Of a stretch of 22,869 nucleotides of DNA, positions 7,656 to 15,152 are shown in pieces. How positions within the stretch are numbered: position 1 is the stretch's first letter; each line of letters begins with the position of its first letter. Source of the stretch: Planctomycetota bacterium (GTDB lineage: Bacteria > Planctomycetota > JAMOSO01); the NCBI GenBank assembly GCA_027063065.1, contig JAMOSO010000064.1, forward strand, positions 1-22,869, written 5' to 3'. A program made the position numbers and the translations under genes. The notes beneath the pieces are model-generated. The model made no database searches and had not been told where the DNA came from. It saw only the letters and a list, made by a program, of their open reading frames with translations.

Positions 7656-9380
7656 TTATTTTTTTACAACAGATTCCAATGCTTTACGCATACGTTGCCA
7701 AACATCATCTTTTTGAGCCTCTGGTAAAATACCTACTTTCAAAAATTCACTTTTAATTTGGCGAACCTCTGCCTGAGTATCAATACCATCAGATTTGCGA
7801 CGACCACTTGATGGAGCCTCAAGTGCCAAACGAAATCTATCAGCTAATGATAAATTACTGCTTTGAGACTGACCTGAACCCAACATTTCCATACGCACAA
7901 CTAATGCTTCAGCACGTTTTAGATTTGCAAGCTTAACCTCATCATCAGCAATAGTATCTGTGTTTTCTAAACGCATAACAGCCGCTTGAAATTCTTTACG
8001 CAAAGACTCATCACGCGCACCTTTTACAACTGTAATAGATTTAAACTCTACTTGTATCTGTTTTAATTTTTCAGCGATTGTTTCACTATCTTCTGAGAAA
8101 GGCAAATCTTCTACTTGCTCAATTAATGCCTGACGTTTAGACGCAGCTGCCATCTCTTCTTCAGCACGACGTTGATCTGCATTTTTAGCATTTTTAATAA
8201 AATCATTAACCAAAGAGAAAAATTTATCACCCAAAGAACGGTCTTCTTTACGAGGTCCAGCAGGCAAAGTGGTCCACCGTTTTTGCATACCTTTTAGTTG
8301 AAACTTTAAACGATCAATATCAGTTTTATCATCAACACTATCAATCATTTCTTGTACTTGAGATAGCATATTTTCTTTGTCGACAAGATTTCCTTTACGA
8401 CTTTCATCTAATTTAGCATAAAGAACACCTGTAGCTTCACGCCAAGCATCCCAGATTTCATCATCTTTTTCTCTTGGAACAGGACCTGCTTGTTTAAAGC
8501 GTGCTTCAAAGTCCTGTAATTTTGACTCTAAAGATGCCAATGCTTCTGTATCTGACAATGCCTTAACCTCATCAATAATAATGAGTTTTTCGGCCATATT
8601 ACTTTCACGTTTAGCATCCATATCCTTTAGATGTCCAGAACGAGCAGCAAAGAATTTATCACAAGCTTTCTTAAATCTCTTATATAAATTTTTATCAAAT
8701 TTTCTGGGCATTGGCCCCATGTCTTTCCATTTTTTTTGTAAATTTCTTAATTTTGCAGCAGTTGATTTCCAATCAGTAGAAGTGCTTAATTTTTCTGCGT
8801 CTTCACATAATTTTTCTTTTAATTTTAATTGAGCTTCACGTTGATTTTCTTTTTCTGCCAAATAATCATCGCATCGTCCAAATTGAGCATCACAAACTTT
8901 GCGGAATTCTTCCCAAATCTTATCACTTTCTTTATGTGGTACAGGACCTATCTTCTTCCATTTGCTTTGTGCATTTTGAACCGTACGAGCAATAATAGCT
9001 TGATCTTCTTCTTTGCTCATTGCTTCAACAGAACTAACTAATTCTTTTTTCTTTTGATAATTTGCCCAACGCTCCCATTCATCTCTTTCTAAATATTCGC
9101 GATGTATCTGAAAGAAAGTATCACAAGCCTTTTTAAATCTTTTTTCTAAATTGCGAGCAACCTTTGGGTTTTTCTTAGCCAAAGCATTCCATTTTTCTTG
9201 GGCTTGTTTAGCCTGATTAAATGCACGCATTTGCCGTTTACCAGTTTCTATATTTTCAACTAAGCCACAAAGTCTTTCAAATTCTGCCGAATCTGATTTA
9301 GACGGTTTATTGTTAACAGCCTCTTTGTTTTTTGCTGATTCAACGGCTTCGACATCTTGTGTAATTTTGTTTTCGCTCAT
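7656..9380 (-). CDS. DUF349 repeat protein (long charged helical protein)
   Basis: This is a 574-residue cytosolic protein made of about six or seven DUF349 repeats. Each repeat has the helical pattern of a Trp/Phe-containing helix, a G-P-V/M-P turn and a basic helix: KWKKIGPVPHKESDKIWEEF, KWKDMGPMPRKFDKNLYKRF, RFKQAGPVPREKDDEIWDAW and weaker copies before and after. The first repeat lacks the GPVP turn (KWNALAKKNPKV) and the last has VGILPEAQKDDVWQRM. The family has no established function. It is the first gene of the six-gene operon, preceded by the Shine-Dalgarno sequence AAGGA before the ATG at 9380. A near-palindrome at 9397-9416 sits between the gene and its likely promoter and may be an operator. 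The family call is firm; function is unknown. Confidence 0.9.
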   Translation of the reverse strand: MSENKITQDVEAVESAKNKEAVNNKPSKSDSAEFERLCGLVENIETGKRQMRAFNQAKQAQEKWNALAKKNPKVARNLEKRFKKACDTFFQIHREYLERDEWERWANYQKKKELVSSVEAMSKEEDQAIIARTVQNAQSKWKKIGPVPHKESDKIWEEFRKVCDAQFGRCDDYLAEKENQREAQLKLKEKLCEDAEKLSTSTDWKSTAAKLRNLQKKWKDMGPMPRKFDKNLYKRFKKACDKFFAARSGHLKDMDAKRESNMAEKLIIIDEVKALSDTEALASLESKLQDFEARFKQAGPVPREKDDEIWDAWREATGVLYAKLDESRKGNLVDKENMLSQVQEMIDSVDDKTDIDRLKFQLKGMQKRWTTLPAGPRKEDRSLGDKFFSLVNDFIKNAKNADQRRAEEEMAAASKRQALIEQVEDLPFSEDSETIAEKLKQIQVEFKSITVVKGARDESLRKEFQAAVMRLENTDTIADDEVKLANLKRAEALVVRMEMLGSGQSQSSNLSLADRFRLALEAPSSGRRKSDGIDTQAEVRQIKSEFLKVGILPEAQKDDVWQRMRKALESVVKK

Positions 9381-9396
9381 AATTGGGGTCCTTGTT

Positions 9397-9416
9397 CAAA
9401 ACTTTACAAAGTTTTG
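9397..9416. promoter_or_regulatory. 20-bp near-perfect inverted repeat upstream of the DUF349 operon
   Basis: CAAAACTTT at 9397-9405 and AAAGTTTTG at 9408-9416 are 9-bp arms around a central AC. The repeat lies 17 bases upstream of the DUF349 start, in the divergent intergenic region shared with the DinB-like gene. No T-run follows on either strand, so it looks more like an operator or an mRNA leader hairpin than a terminator. This is inference. Confidence 0.45.
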
Positions 9417-9513
9417 CTATACTGTAATTCTTAAAAACTTAAGATTATACAGAATATTTAAAAAATGTGGATAGATTTAGGTATTTTTTCGCTTTTATTT
9501 TTGGAAATAACAA

Positions 9514-10050
9514 ATGCAAGATATAAATCCCAAGTTACTTGAGCCTAAATGTGATGCAAATCAAATTTTAGAGCTAATAATTAAACAAAATAAGAGTATT
9601 CAGACTTTTGCAGAACACAACGCTGATGCCTCTTCTGAATTTTCTCAATGGAATGTAGCTCAGCACATTGAACATATTATCTACACCACTAAAACAGGAA
9701 TTTTCTTATTACTAGAAGCCATAGAAAATTCAACCATACAAACTGATATGCACCAATTGGGCAAAGATTTATTAGCCAGAGGAGCATTTCCATTAAAACA
9801 AACACAAGCCCCTGATTTTGCCATACCTAAAAATATGAGCCACAAAAAATTACAATCATCTGCCAAGCGACTCTTAAGTAGTGTAGAAAATTTAACAGCA
9901 CGTACAGCAGAAATAAATCAAGCTACAAATACTAGCAAACACCCCATTCTTGGCGGGTTTACAGCTCTACATTGGTTACAATTTATAGCTTTACATCAAA
10001 ATCATCACATTGAAATAATAAAAATATTAATTTCTGATAAAAACGCTTAA
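9514..10050 (+). CDS. DinB-superfamily (DUF1569/DinB_2-like) four-helix protein
   Basis: This 178-residue protein resembles the DinB superfamily of four-helix-bundle proteins, which commonly bind a divalent metal through three histidines and include thiol-S-transferases. An N-terminal helix carries SQWNVAQHIEHI (His51, His54). The C-terminal helix carries ALHWLQFIALHQNHHIEII (His153, His161, His164, His165), the usual spacing for the second ligand pair. No signal peptide is seen. The start at 9514 is preceded by TTGGAAATAAC, a weak ribosome site. It is transcribed away from the DUF349 operon, and its stop is followed by a region with stem-loops and a terminator. The substrate is unknown; the superfamily call rests on the histidine pattern. 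Confidence 0.65.
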   Translation: MQDINPKLLEPKCDANQILELIIKQNKSIQTFAEHNADASSEFSQWNVAQHIEHIIYTTKTGIFLLLEAIENSTIQTDMHQLGKDLLARGAFPLKQTQAPDFAIPKNMSHKKLQSSAKRLLSSVENLTARTAEINQATNTSKHPILGGFTALHWLQFIALHQNHHIEIIKILISDKNA

Positions 10051-10126
10051 GCTTTTTATATGATTGTCGATAACAACATTATCTCTTTAAGAGTGCGTAC
10101 AAAAAGCATTATCAAGTAGAGCGGAA

Positions 10127-10166
10127 ACAAGGAACTTGACTTGCCTTGTATCCTCTTAATGAGGAG
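10127..10166 (+). ncRNA. Candidate small structured RNA or structured 3' UTR: two stem-loops before a terminator
   Basis: The 146-bp gap between the DinB-like gene and the PilZ gene contains three stem-loops in series. ACAAGG (10127-10132) pairs with CCTTGT (10144-10149). TCCTC (10151-10155) pairs with GAGGA (10161-10165). The intrinsic terminator follows at 10167. The segment has several GGA triplets (10122-10124, 10131-10133, 10162-10164). It could be a stand-alone small RNA with a start near 10080-10110, or the structured 3' end of the DinB-like mRNA. I find no convincing promoter, and it matches no RNA family I recognise. Confidence 0.35.
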
Positions 10167-10194
10167 CCCCAGACTATCCCGCTGGGGTTTTTTT
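10167..10194 (+). terminator. Intrinsic terminator
   Basis: CCCCAG at 10167-10172 pairs with CTGGGG at 10182-10187 around a 9-base loop, followed directly by seven T residues (10188-10194). The strong GC stem and the T-run make it a plus-strand terminator for the DinB-like gene and any small RNA here. It ends just before the stop codon of the convergent PilZ gene. Confidence 0.85.
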
Positions 10195-10196
10195 AA

Positions 10197-10517
10197 TTAA
10201 TCTTCTTCGTTAAAAGTTGCTATTAATTTTTCTAATAAATCAGCATCTTCAGACTGCATTGTTGAACCAATAATAAAGCCATCTTCTGCTTTACGACATA
10301 CAACAACATTTAATAATAATTGCATTTTAAATGTATCGCTAAAAGAAATAATAACATCGATATTACTACCGACTTCCATAGGTTCTGACCACTGAAAACC
10401 AACGCCTTCACGACTGATATCCAACCCAGAAACCTGACAATCAAAATCAACCAAATACAACTGCATTTCCTGATGAAAATCAAACCGTTTAAAGCGCCTT
10501 CTTTCAATTTTATCCAT
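10197..10517 (-). CDS. PilZ-domain protein (probable cyclic-di-GMP receptor)
   Basis: This is a single-domain PilZ protein of 106 residues counted from the ATG at 10517. PilZ domains bind cyclic di-GMP and alter motility, adhesion or enzyme activity. Both binding motifs are present: the arginine-rich RRRFKR at residues 6-11 and D-x-S-x-x-G as DISREG at 33-38. The frame extends upstream to an ATG at 10538, but the ATG at 10517 has GGAG at a good distance. It also overlaps the stop of the receiver gene by 8 bases (ATGGATAA), which points to translational coupling. The pairing with a degenerate receiver suggests a small signalling unit. The target is unknown. Confidence 0.85.
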   Translation of the reverse strand: MDKIERRRFKRFDFHQEMQLYLVDFDCQVSGLDISREGVGFQWSEPMEVGSNIDVIISFSDTFKMQLLLNVVVCRKAEDGFIIGSTMQSEDADLLEKLIATFNEED

Positions 10518-10995
10518 TATTTTTCTCCAGCATACCAACTAATACATCACTAAAATCACTAATTCCAAATGGTTTTAACAATAAACCATCCATATTTTGC
10601 TTAACCAATATTTTTATTTCTTCGCCAGAAAGTGCCTTACTCAAAACTAAGACCTGTTGACTCTCTCGCCCACTTTCTTGTTTTAAATAAGATAAAATAC
10701 TTACTGGATCTTCCATATCAACTATTACAATCTCTATCAACTCACCTGTTTCACGACCATGCCTAACAGCACGTATCCCAGTAATAGCACTATCGGCTAA
10801 CGCAATCACAGCACCAAAATGCTCTAAAATTTTAACTAATAATGTACGCATCAACTTATATTGACTGATTAAAAGTACGCGTTTACCAGACAGCCCATAA
10901 CAAGTTATTTTTTTTGACAAAGGCACAGCCATATTAACTTTTGCACAGGCTTTAGAAGCTCTACCATTAATTTGGAATTTATCAATTTTTGACAT
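10510..10995 (-). CDS. Degenerate response-regulator receiver-domain protein
   Basis: This protein of about 161 residues has a receiver (CheY-like) fold after a short basic N-terminal extension. The pattern of alternating strands and helices is clear: KRVLLISQYKLMRTLLVKIL, then EIVIVDMEDPVSI, QQVLVLSKAL and GLLLKPFGISDF. The phosphoacceptor-position Asp93, Ser119 and Lys141 of the KPF motif are kept. The acidic pair that binds Mg2+ (normally DD or ED after the first strand) is replaced by Ser-Gln, so normal phosphorylation is doubtful. The start at 10995 is preferred because GTGAG precedes it; the in-frame ATG at 11016 lacks a ribosome site. It is coupled to the PilZ gene. It may act as a pseudo-receiver or protein-binding module. 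Confidence 0.75.
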   Translation of the reverse strand: MSKIDKFQINGRASKACAKVNMAVPLSKKITCYGLSGKRVLLISQYKLMRTLLVKILEHFGAVIALADSAITGIRAVRHGRETGELIEIVIVDMEDPVSILSYLKQESGRESQQVLVLSKALSGEEIKILVKQNMDGLLLKPFGISDFSDVLVGMLEKNNG

Positions 10996-11021
10996 AATCT
11001 CACTATAAGAAAACATTTTTT

Positions 11022-11050
11022 TTGACTGTCTATAAAACTAATTATATTAT
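11022..11050 (+). promoter_or_regulatory. Predicted sigma70-type promoter of folE
   Basis: TTGACT at 11022-11027 and TATTAT at 11045-11050 are separated by 17 bases, close to the consensus. Transcription would start near 11057, giving a leader of about 40 bases that contains the Shine-Dalgarno AAAGGA at 11086-11091 before the ATG at 11098. Confidence 0.6.
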
Positions 11051-11097
11051 ACTATTTTTATCATTGTTTACTAGATTGACATAATAAAGGATTTTTA

Positions 11098-11646
11098 ATG
11101 ACACAAATGCAAGAATGCTATAAAACTATAATTGAAAATGTGGGTGAAAATCCAAATCGAGATGGCTTGTTAAAAACTCCAGAGCGCGCTGCCAAGGCAA
11201 TGCAATTTTTAACACAAGGCTATAATCAAGATATTAAAACAGTAATAAACGGCGCTTTGTTTGATTCTGACAACGATGAAATGGTCATAGTAAAAGATAT
11301 AGAATTATATTCTTTATGCGAACATCATATCCTACCATTTGTTGGAAAATGTCATGTAGGCTACATTCCCGACGGTAAAGTTTTAGGGTTGTCTAAAGTT
11401 GCTAGAATTGTTGACGTATACGCTAGACGCTTACAAATACAAGAAAACCTAACAACACAAATAGCAAACACAATTAGTGAAGTTACCAACGCCAAAAGTG
11501 TCGGTGTAATTATAGAAGCACAACACTTTTGCATGATGATGCGCGGAGTTGAAAAACAACATTCTTCTACCACCACCTCATGTATGCTAGGCGGATTTAG
11601 ATCAGATAGATCAACTAGATTAGAATTTTTAAATCTAATTAAATAA
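11098..11646 (+). CDS. folE: GTP cyclohydrolase I (type I, FolE)
   Basis: FolE converts GTP to 7,8-dihydroneopterin triphosphate, the first step of tetrahydrofolate (and some tetrahydropterin or deazapurine) synthesis. The protein has 182 residues, normal for the type I A-subfamily. The zinc ligands Cys74, His77 (in LCEHH) and Cys145 (in HFCMMMRG) are intact. [20 protein letters not shown] and [20 protein letters not shown] match the family closely. The gene has its own predicted promoter and a good ribosome site. It converges on the radical SAM gene, whose stop lies one base beyond its own, with no room for a terminator between them. The cofactor product fits ordinary folate synthesis; no other folate genes are in this window. 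Confidence 0.97.
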   Translation: MTQMQECYKTIIENVGENPNRDGLLKTPERAAKAMQFLTQGYNQDIKTVINGALFDSDNDEMVIVKDIELYSLCEHHILPFVGKCHVGYIPDGKVLGLSKVARIVDVYARRLQIQENLTTQIANTISEVTNAKSVGVIIEAQHFCMMMRGVEKQHSSTTTSCMLGGFRSDRSTRLEFLNLIK

Positions 11647-12558
11647 TTAATCCACAGAATAAAAAATATCTTTTCCTACCTGTCTAGCTATAACTTTAGA
11701 CGTATCCAACCAAGTATTGATAATTTTGGTTGGCTTTTCGCCTAGCATAATCTCCAAATCGTGAGCTGTACAAGGACGACGCTTTAATACATTTAACACA
11801 TCTGATTTAGACATCTTTTGACCTGCCAAATAAGAAGATATCACCCCAACTTCTACGCTATCATCTGAAAGCTGTTTTGCTATTGATTGTAATTCTGCAT
11901 AAGCCAATGGTTGTAGATTACTTTGTGTACCTGGTCTGACCAAAGTGTTTAACTGTGTTTGTGTTGGATTTATTTTTTTAATAGCTTTTTTTAATGCTAA
12001 AATATCCTCTTGGCTATCATTTATTCCAGCTATTAATAATATTTCTAGCCACATTTCACCATGAAATTGTTTTTTAAAATCAGCCAAAGACGATATGATT
12101 TTATCACAATTAACACCTGCTACTGGACGAGTTAAGCGCAAAAATGATTTTTGCAAGGCCGAATCCAATGACGGCATTATTAAATCTGCATGCAAACAAT
12201 TTTCTATCACCTGCTGATTATCAAGTAATAAAGAATTTGTAATAATAGCAATTTTACATTGATATTTTTTTTTGGCCAAACTAATAAATTTACCCAATTC
12301 CGACCATAGGGTTGGCTCTCCTGAACCACAAATAGTTAAATAATCTGCATGATTTCCATTAGCAAAAAATTCATCCAACTCTGCTATAACCTTTTGTGCA
12401 TCACAAAAAAACTGTAGCTCATTTGTTAAATTTGTAGTGCGACCAACTTCACAATAGACACAATTCATCGAGCAAGTTTTATTAGGTATAACATCTATGC
12501 CCAAAGACTGCCCCAGTCTGCGCGAAGGTAATGGACCAAATAAATATTTATATGTCAT
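11647..12558 (-). CDS. Radical SAM protein of the COG0731 (TYW1-like) type
   Basis: This is a 303-residue radical S-adenosylmethionine enzyme. The 4Fe-4S-binding motif is Cys29-x3-Cys33-x2-Cys36 (CSMNCVYC). The N-terminal signature FGPLPSRRLGQSLGIDVIP is typical of the COG0731 group, sometimes called wybutosine-related Fe-S oxidoreductases, whose bacterial members mostly lack assigned reactions. TICGSGEPTLW forms the SAM-binding GGEP-like element. The C-terminal 65 residues look like a winged helix (KSDVLNVLKRRPCTAHDLEI), as in many family members. The gene overlaps the end of the WbqC-like gene by 11 bases and is the last of a five-gene operon. The substrate is unknown; a link to the WbqC-like or WG-repeat neighbour is possible but unproven. 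Confidence 0.85.
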   Translation of the reverse strand: MTYKYLFGPLPSRRLGQSLGIDVIPNKTCSMNCVYCEVGRTTNLTNELQFFCDAQKVIAELDEFFANGNHADYLTICGSGEPTLWSELGKFISLAKKKYQCKIAIITNSLLLDNQQVIENCLHADLIMPSLDSALQKSFLRLTRPVAGVNCDKIISSLADFKKQFHGEMWLEILLIAGINDSQEDILALKKAIKKINPTQTQLNTLVRPGTQSNLQPLAYAELQSIAKQLSDDSVEVGVISSYLAGQKMSKSDVLNVLKRRPCTAHDLEIMLGEKPTKIINTWLDTSKVIARQVGKDIFYSVD

Positions 12559-13237
12559 TTTTTAACCACGCCTTTATTTCATTAATATTACAATTAAATA
12601 TCGCATCTAATATACATAAATTTTTAATAAATTTACGCCCCATTTGCATATAAACTGGATGAGTAAATTTTACATACTGTAATTTAATATTGCATTCTGC
12701 AAAAACACTTTCATCATTGTAGGCTTTAGCACCTACTCCAGACAAATAAGCATCACCATCGATAGCCTGCACAAGATTACACAATCGTTTTGATTTTATA
12801 CCTATAACTTTTAAATTTGATGCCAAATATAAGGGTTTATCTTCTGATAAAATATCCAAAATAAATTTTAACCACGCAAGATTTAAATCAACAATTTTAT
12901 ACCAATCTTGATTAATAAGTTTAGATATCAAAGGAAATACCCTTTTAAAATTAGGTGATTTAAAATAACAAAATTGCAATGTTCCTAATATTTTTTTACG
13001 CCAATCAAATGATGTATCAATTTCTACATCATTAATTTGCTGTAAATATAATCCCTTAGTTTTTACTGGCACAGTTATTAATTTAGCTAATTGATTACAA
13101 TATATATTATTGCGTTGAATAAAGCCTCTTTTTATAAACTGCACATCATCTAACACAATATGACAATCAGCTTGTAATATTTTTGCGTAATAACCTAAAT
13201 ACCCAATAAACTCTGGTTGATGAATAGAAACTAACAC
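12548..13237 (-). CDS. WbqC-family protein
   Basis: This is a 229-residue member of the WbqC family, often encoded in polysaccharide or sugar-nucleotide clusters; some members are described as glycine or amino-acid transferases in surface-polysaccharide synthesis. The diagnostic N-terminus is VSIHQPEFIGYLGYYAKILQ, followed by DCHIVLDDVQFIKRGFIQRN. A central SGVGAKAYNDESVFAE and a C-terminal HPVYMQMGRKFIKNLCILDA complete the family pattern. The start is GTG at 13237, chosen because the family begins directly with this IHQPE strand. It lies three bases after the WG-repeat gene and overlaps the radical SAM gene. No O-antigen genes are nearby, so the acceptor cannot be guessed. Confidence 0.85.
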   Translation of the reverse strand: MLVSIHQPEFIGYLGYYAKILQADCHIVLDDVQFIKRGFIQRNNIYCNQLAKLITVPVKTKGLYLQQINDVEIDTSFDWRKKILGTLQFCYFKSPNFKRVFPLISKLINQDWYKIVDLNLAWLKFILDILSEDKPLYLASNLKVIGIKSKRLCNLVQAIDGDAYLSGVGAKAYNDESVFAECNIKLQYVKFTHPVYMQMGRKFIKNLCILDAIFNCNINEIKAWLKNDI

Positions 13238-13240
13238 GTT

Positions 13241-14197
13241 TTAAGAACTAAAGCCCCAAACCAATGCACCTGTTTTATCCAGATAACCAAATTGCTTATC
13301 TTTTTCAATAAATGCCAAACCATTTTTAAAATCTGCAACCCAATTATATATTGGCTTAATTACCCAACAACCATCTACATCTATAAAACCATATTTACCG
13401 TTATATTGTACCCTAGCCAAACCTTCGACAAATGCATGGGCATCGTCATAAATTGCATTTATAACCTGTTCACCATCGGTATTAATAAAACCAAATTTAC
13501 GATTCATCTCAACTCTGGCAAGACCTTCACTAAAACGACCTCCTCGACCATATTGTAAATGTAAATATGCCTCGCCCTCTGCGCCAACATAAGGCCAATC
13601 AAAATGTGATCTAATTTGTATTTCTCCTTGTAAATTGATATACATTGTTGCGCCTTTCACTTCAACTCTTGCCAAACCCTGAGAGAAACCTTGTGCCATC
13701 ATATAATGAGGCGCAATAATCCATTTGCCACGTTTAGATATATAGCCCCATTTACCGCCTTGCTCAACTGCAGCACAATTTTGCGAGAAACTATCACCTG
13801 CACCATATTTTAACGGTATCACCAACCTACCATTACGATTTATATACCCGCACCTACCAGCATTTTCTACACACGCTAATCCTTCTGAAAAATTAAACGC
13901 GTTGTCAAATTCTGGCTTAACAACAATCTCACCTGCTAGATTAATGTAGCCCCACCGCGTAGCTTGTTTATATTTAGCCATTTGATTGCTAAAGTCTTCT
14001 GCATATTCAAAACTAGGTTCAATCAAAAAACTGCCATCTGGCTTGATGTACCCAAATAGTCCATCAACTTCCACTAAAGCAACGCCATCACTAAAATCAG
14101 CCGCTCTACCGTATTGAGGTTGGATTATAATATTACCCTTTTTATCTATATAACCCCAAGCCCTATTAACAACTATTGGATAAAGATGTTTTAACAT
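13241..14197 (-). CDS. WG-repeat protein
   Basis: This 318-residue protein consists almost wholly of WG (KWG) repeats of about 34 residues. Eight copies and a partial ninth can be read, each of the type xWGYIxxxGxxVIxPxYxxAxxFSxGLAxVxxxG. Examples are WGYIDKKGNIIIQPQYGRAA, RWGYINLAGEIVVKPEFDNA and KYGFIDVDGCWVIKPIYNWV. The sixth copy is longer by about 17 residues. No signal peptide is seen, so it is probably cytosolic. The repeats form a beta-rich solenoid or propeller that likely binds proteins; no enzymatic activity is known. Its start overlaps the stop of the PnuC/cold-shock gene as TAATG, and wbqC follows three bases later. Confidence 0.93.
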   Translation of the reverse strand: MLKHLYPIVVNRAWGYIDKKGNIIIQPQYGRAADFSDGVALVEVDGLFGYIKPDGSFLIEPSFEYAEDFSNQMAKYKQATRWGYINLAGEIVVKPEFDNAFNFSEGLACVENAGRCGYINRNGRLVIPLKYGAGDSFSQNCAAVEQGGKWGYISKRGKWIIAPHYMMAQGFSQGLARVEVKGATMYINLQGEIQIRSHFDWPYVGAEGEAYLHLQYGRGGRFSEGLARVEMNRKFGFINTDGEQVINAIYDDAHAFVEGLARVQYNGKYGFIDVDGCWVIKPIYNWVADFKNGLAFIEKDKQFGYLDKTGALVWGFSS

Positions 14198-14700
14198 TAT
14201 AATGGCGTAACTTTACGCCCTTCTTCGCCGCGTTTGCCTTGAGATAACTCAAAGCACACTATTTGATTTTCTTTTAATATTCTAAAACCTGGCATATCTA
14301 TTTCGCTTTGATGAAAAAATATTTCACGCTGATCTATATCAGCCACTATAAATCCAAATCCTTTTTTCTTGTTATACCATTTAACTTTACCCCGTTCAGT
14401 GCCAGTAGGTAAACTCTGATTTATCGAATTTAAATTTGTCTTTAACGCATCCTCTTTAATATCATCTGTCTTTAACCAATTTAACCAACCATATATTGAA
14501 ATAACAGTATAGACTGTAAATAATCCGACCATTGCATATACTTCGATGGCAAAATTCATAATAATCAAAGCTATATTTGAAATAATCCAAATAGGAAAAC
14601 ATATAATATTTTTACGAGCGTTAAGATATGTCCCCAAAACAGCAATGGCCATTGGAATCCACATTAAATTTTTAATTAAATCTATTTTTTCTTGTGTCAT
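14197..14700 (-). CDS. Half-PnuC-like three-helix membrane domain fused to a cold-shock domain
   Basis: This 167-residue protein has two parts. Residues 13-77 hold three membrane helices; the third ends in YTVISIYGWLNWLK, which strongly recalls PnuC nicotinamide-riboside transporters (YGWYxW), and the second (CFPIWIISNIALIIMNF) matches the preceding PnuC helix. Full PnuC has about seven helices, so this is a three-helix half. Residues 103-167 are a cold-shock domain with GKVKWYN, the RNP1-like motif KGFGFI (113-118) and the RNP2-like motif EIFFHQS (126-132), followed by a KRGEEGRKV tail. A linker of about 25 polar residues joins them. The gene follows ppnP by 14 bases. It may place a nucleic-acid-binding domain at the membrane. 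Transport by a homodimer is possible but unproven. Confidence 0.8.
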   Translation of the reverse strand: MTQEKIDLIKNLMWIPMAIAVLGTYLNARKNIICFPIWIISNIALIIMNFAIEVYAMVGLFTVYTVISIYGWLNWLKTDDIKEDALKTNLNSINQSLPTGTERGKVKWYNKKKGFGFIVADIDQREIFFHQSEIDMPGFRILKENQIVCFELSQGKRGEEGRKVTPL

Positions 14701-14714
14701 GTTAATTTGCCAAG

Positions 14715-15029
14715 TTAATTAATGTAAGAGCAACAATAATCAGTAATCTCTTTGATTTTAATTTGAAAACTAGCATTAGCTTCAACTTCAAATTGCTCAC
14801 CACCTTTAATTTGTTGCCATTCTGCAGTATTTGGTAATAACACTTCCAAATCGCCAGCAAGTATTTGCATTACTTCTGCCGCCTCTGTGCCAAAAGTATA
14901 TTCGCCTGGCATCATAATACCCAAAGTTTTTTTGCTACCATCATTAAAAATAACTGTGCGACTAGTTACATTGCCATCAAAATAAATATTGGCTTTTTTG
15001 ATTACTGTTACATTATTAAATTCTAACAT
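14715..15029 (-). CDS. ppnP: Pyrimidine/purine nucleoside phosphorylase (PpnP)
   Basis: PpnP is a small cupin-fold cytosolic enzyme that splits nucleosides with phosphate into free base and ribose 1-phosphate, with broad base specificity. The 104-residue length fits (E. coli PpnP has 94). Typical segments are [37 protein letters not shown] and [10 protein letters not shown], then [17 protein letters not shown]. The start at 15029 has a good ribosome site (AAGGAAAT). It is the first gene of the five-gene operon. Pairing with a PnuC-like membrane protein hints at nucleoside handling, but this is inference. The family call is firm. Confidence 0.92.
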   Translation of the reverse strand: MLEFNNVTVIKKANIYFDGNVTSRTVIFNDGSKKTLGIMMPGEYTFGTEAAEVMQILAGDLEVLLPNTAEWQQIKGGEQFEVEANASFQIKIKEITDYCCSYIN

Positions 15030-15152
15030 ATTATTTCCTTAAATTAAAACCGTATTGTAATAAAAATATTAAATAAAAAAAGGATTCTCATTAAAATTAA
15101 ATTGGCGTACCGCCCTATACTTTAATAGTTTATTATAATTTAATATCGATAA

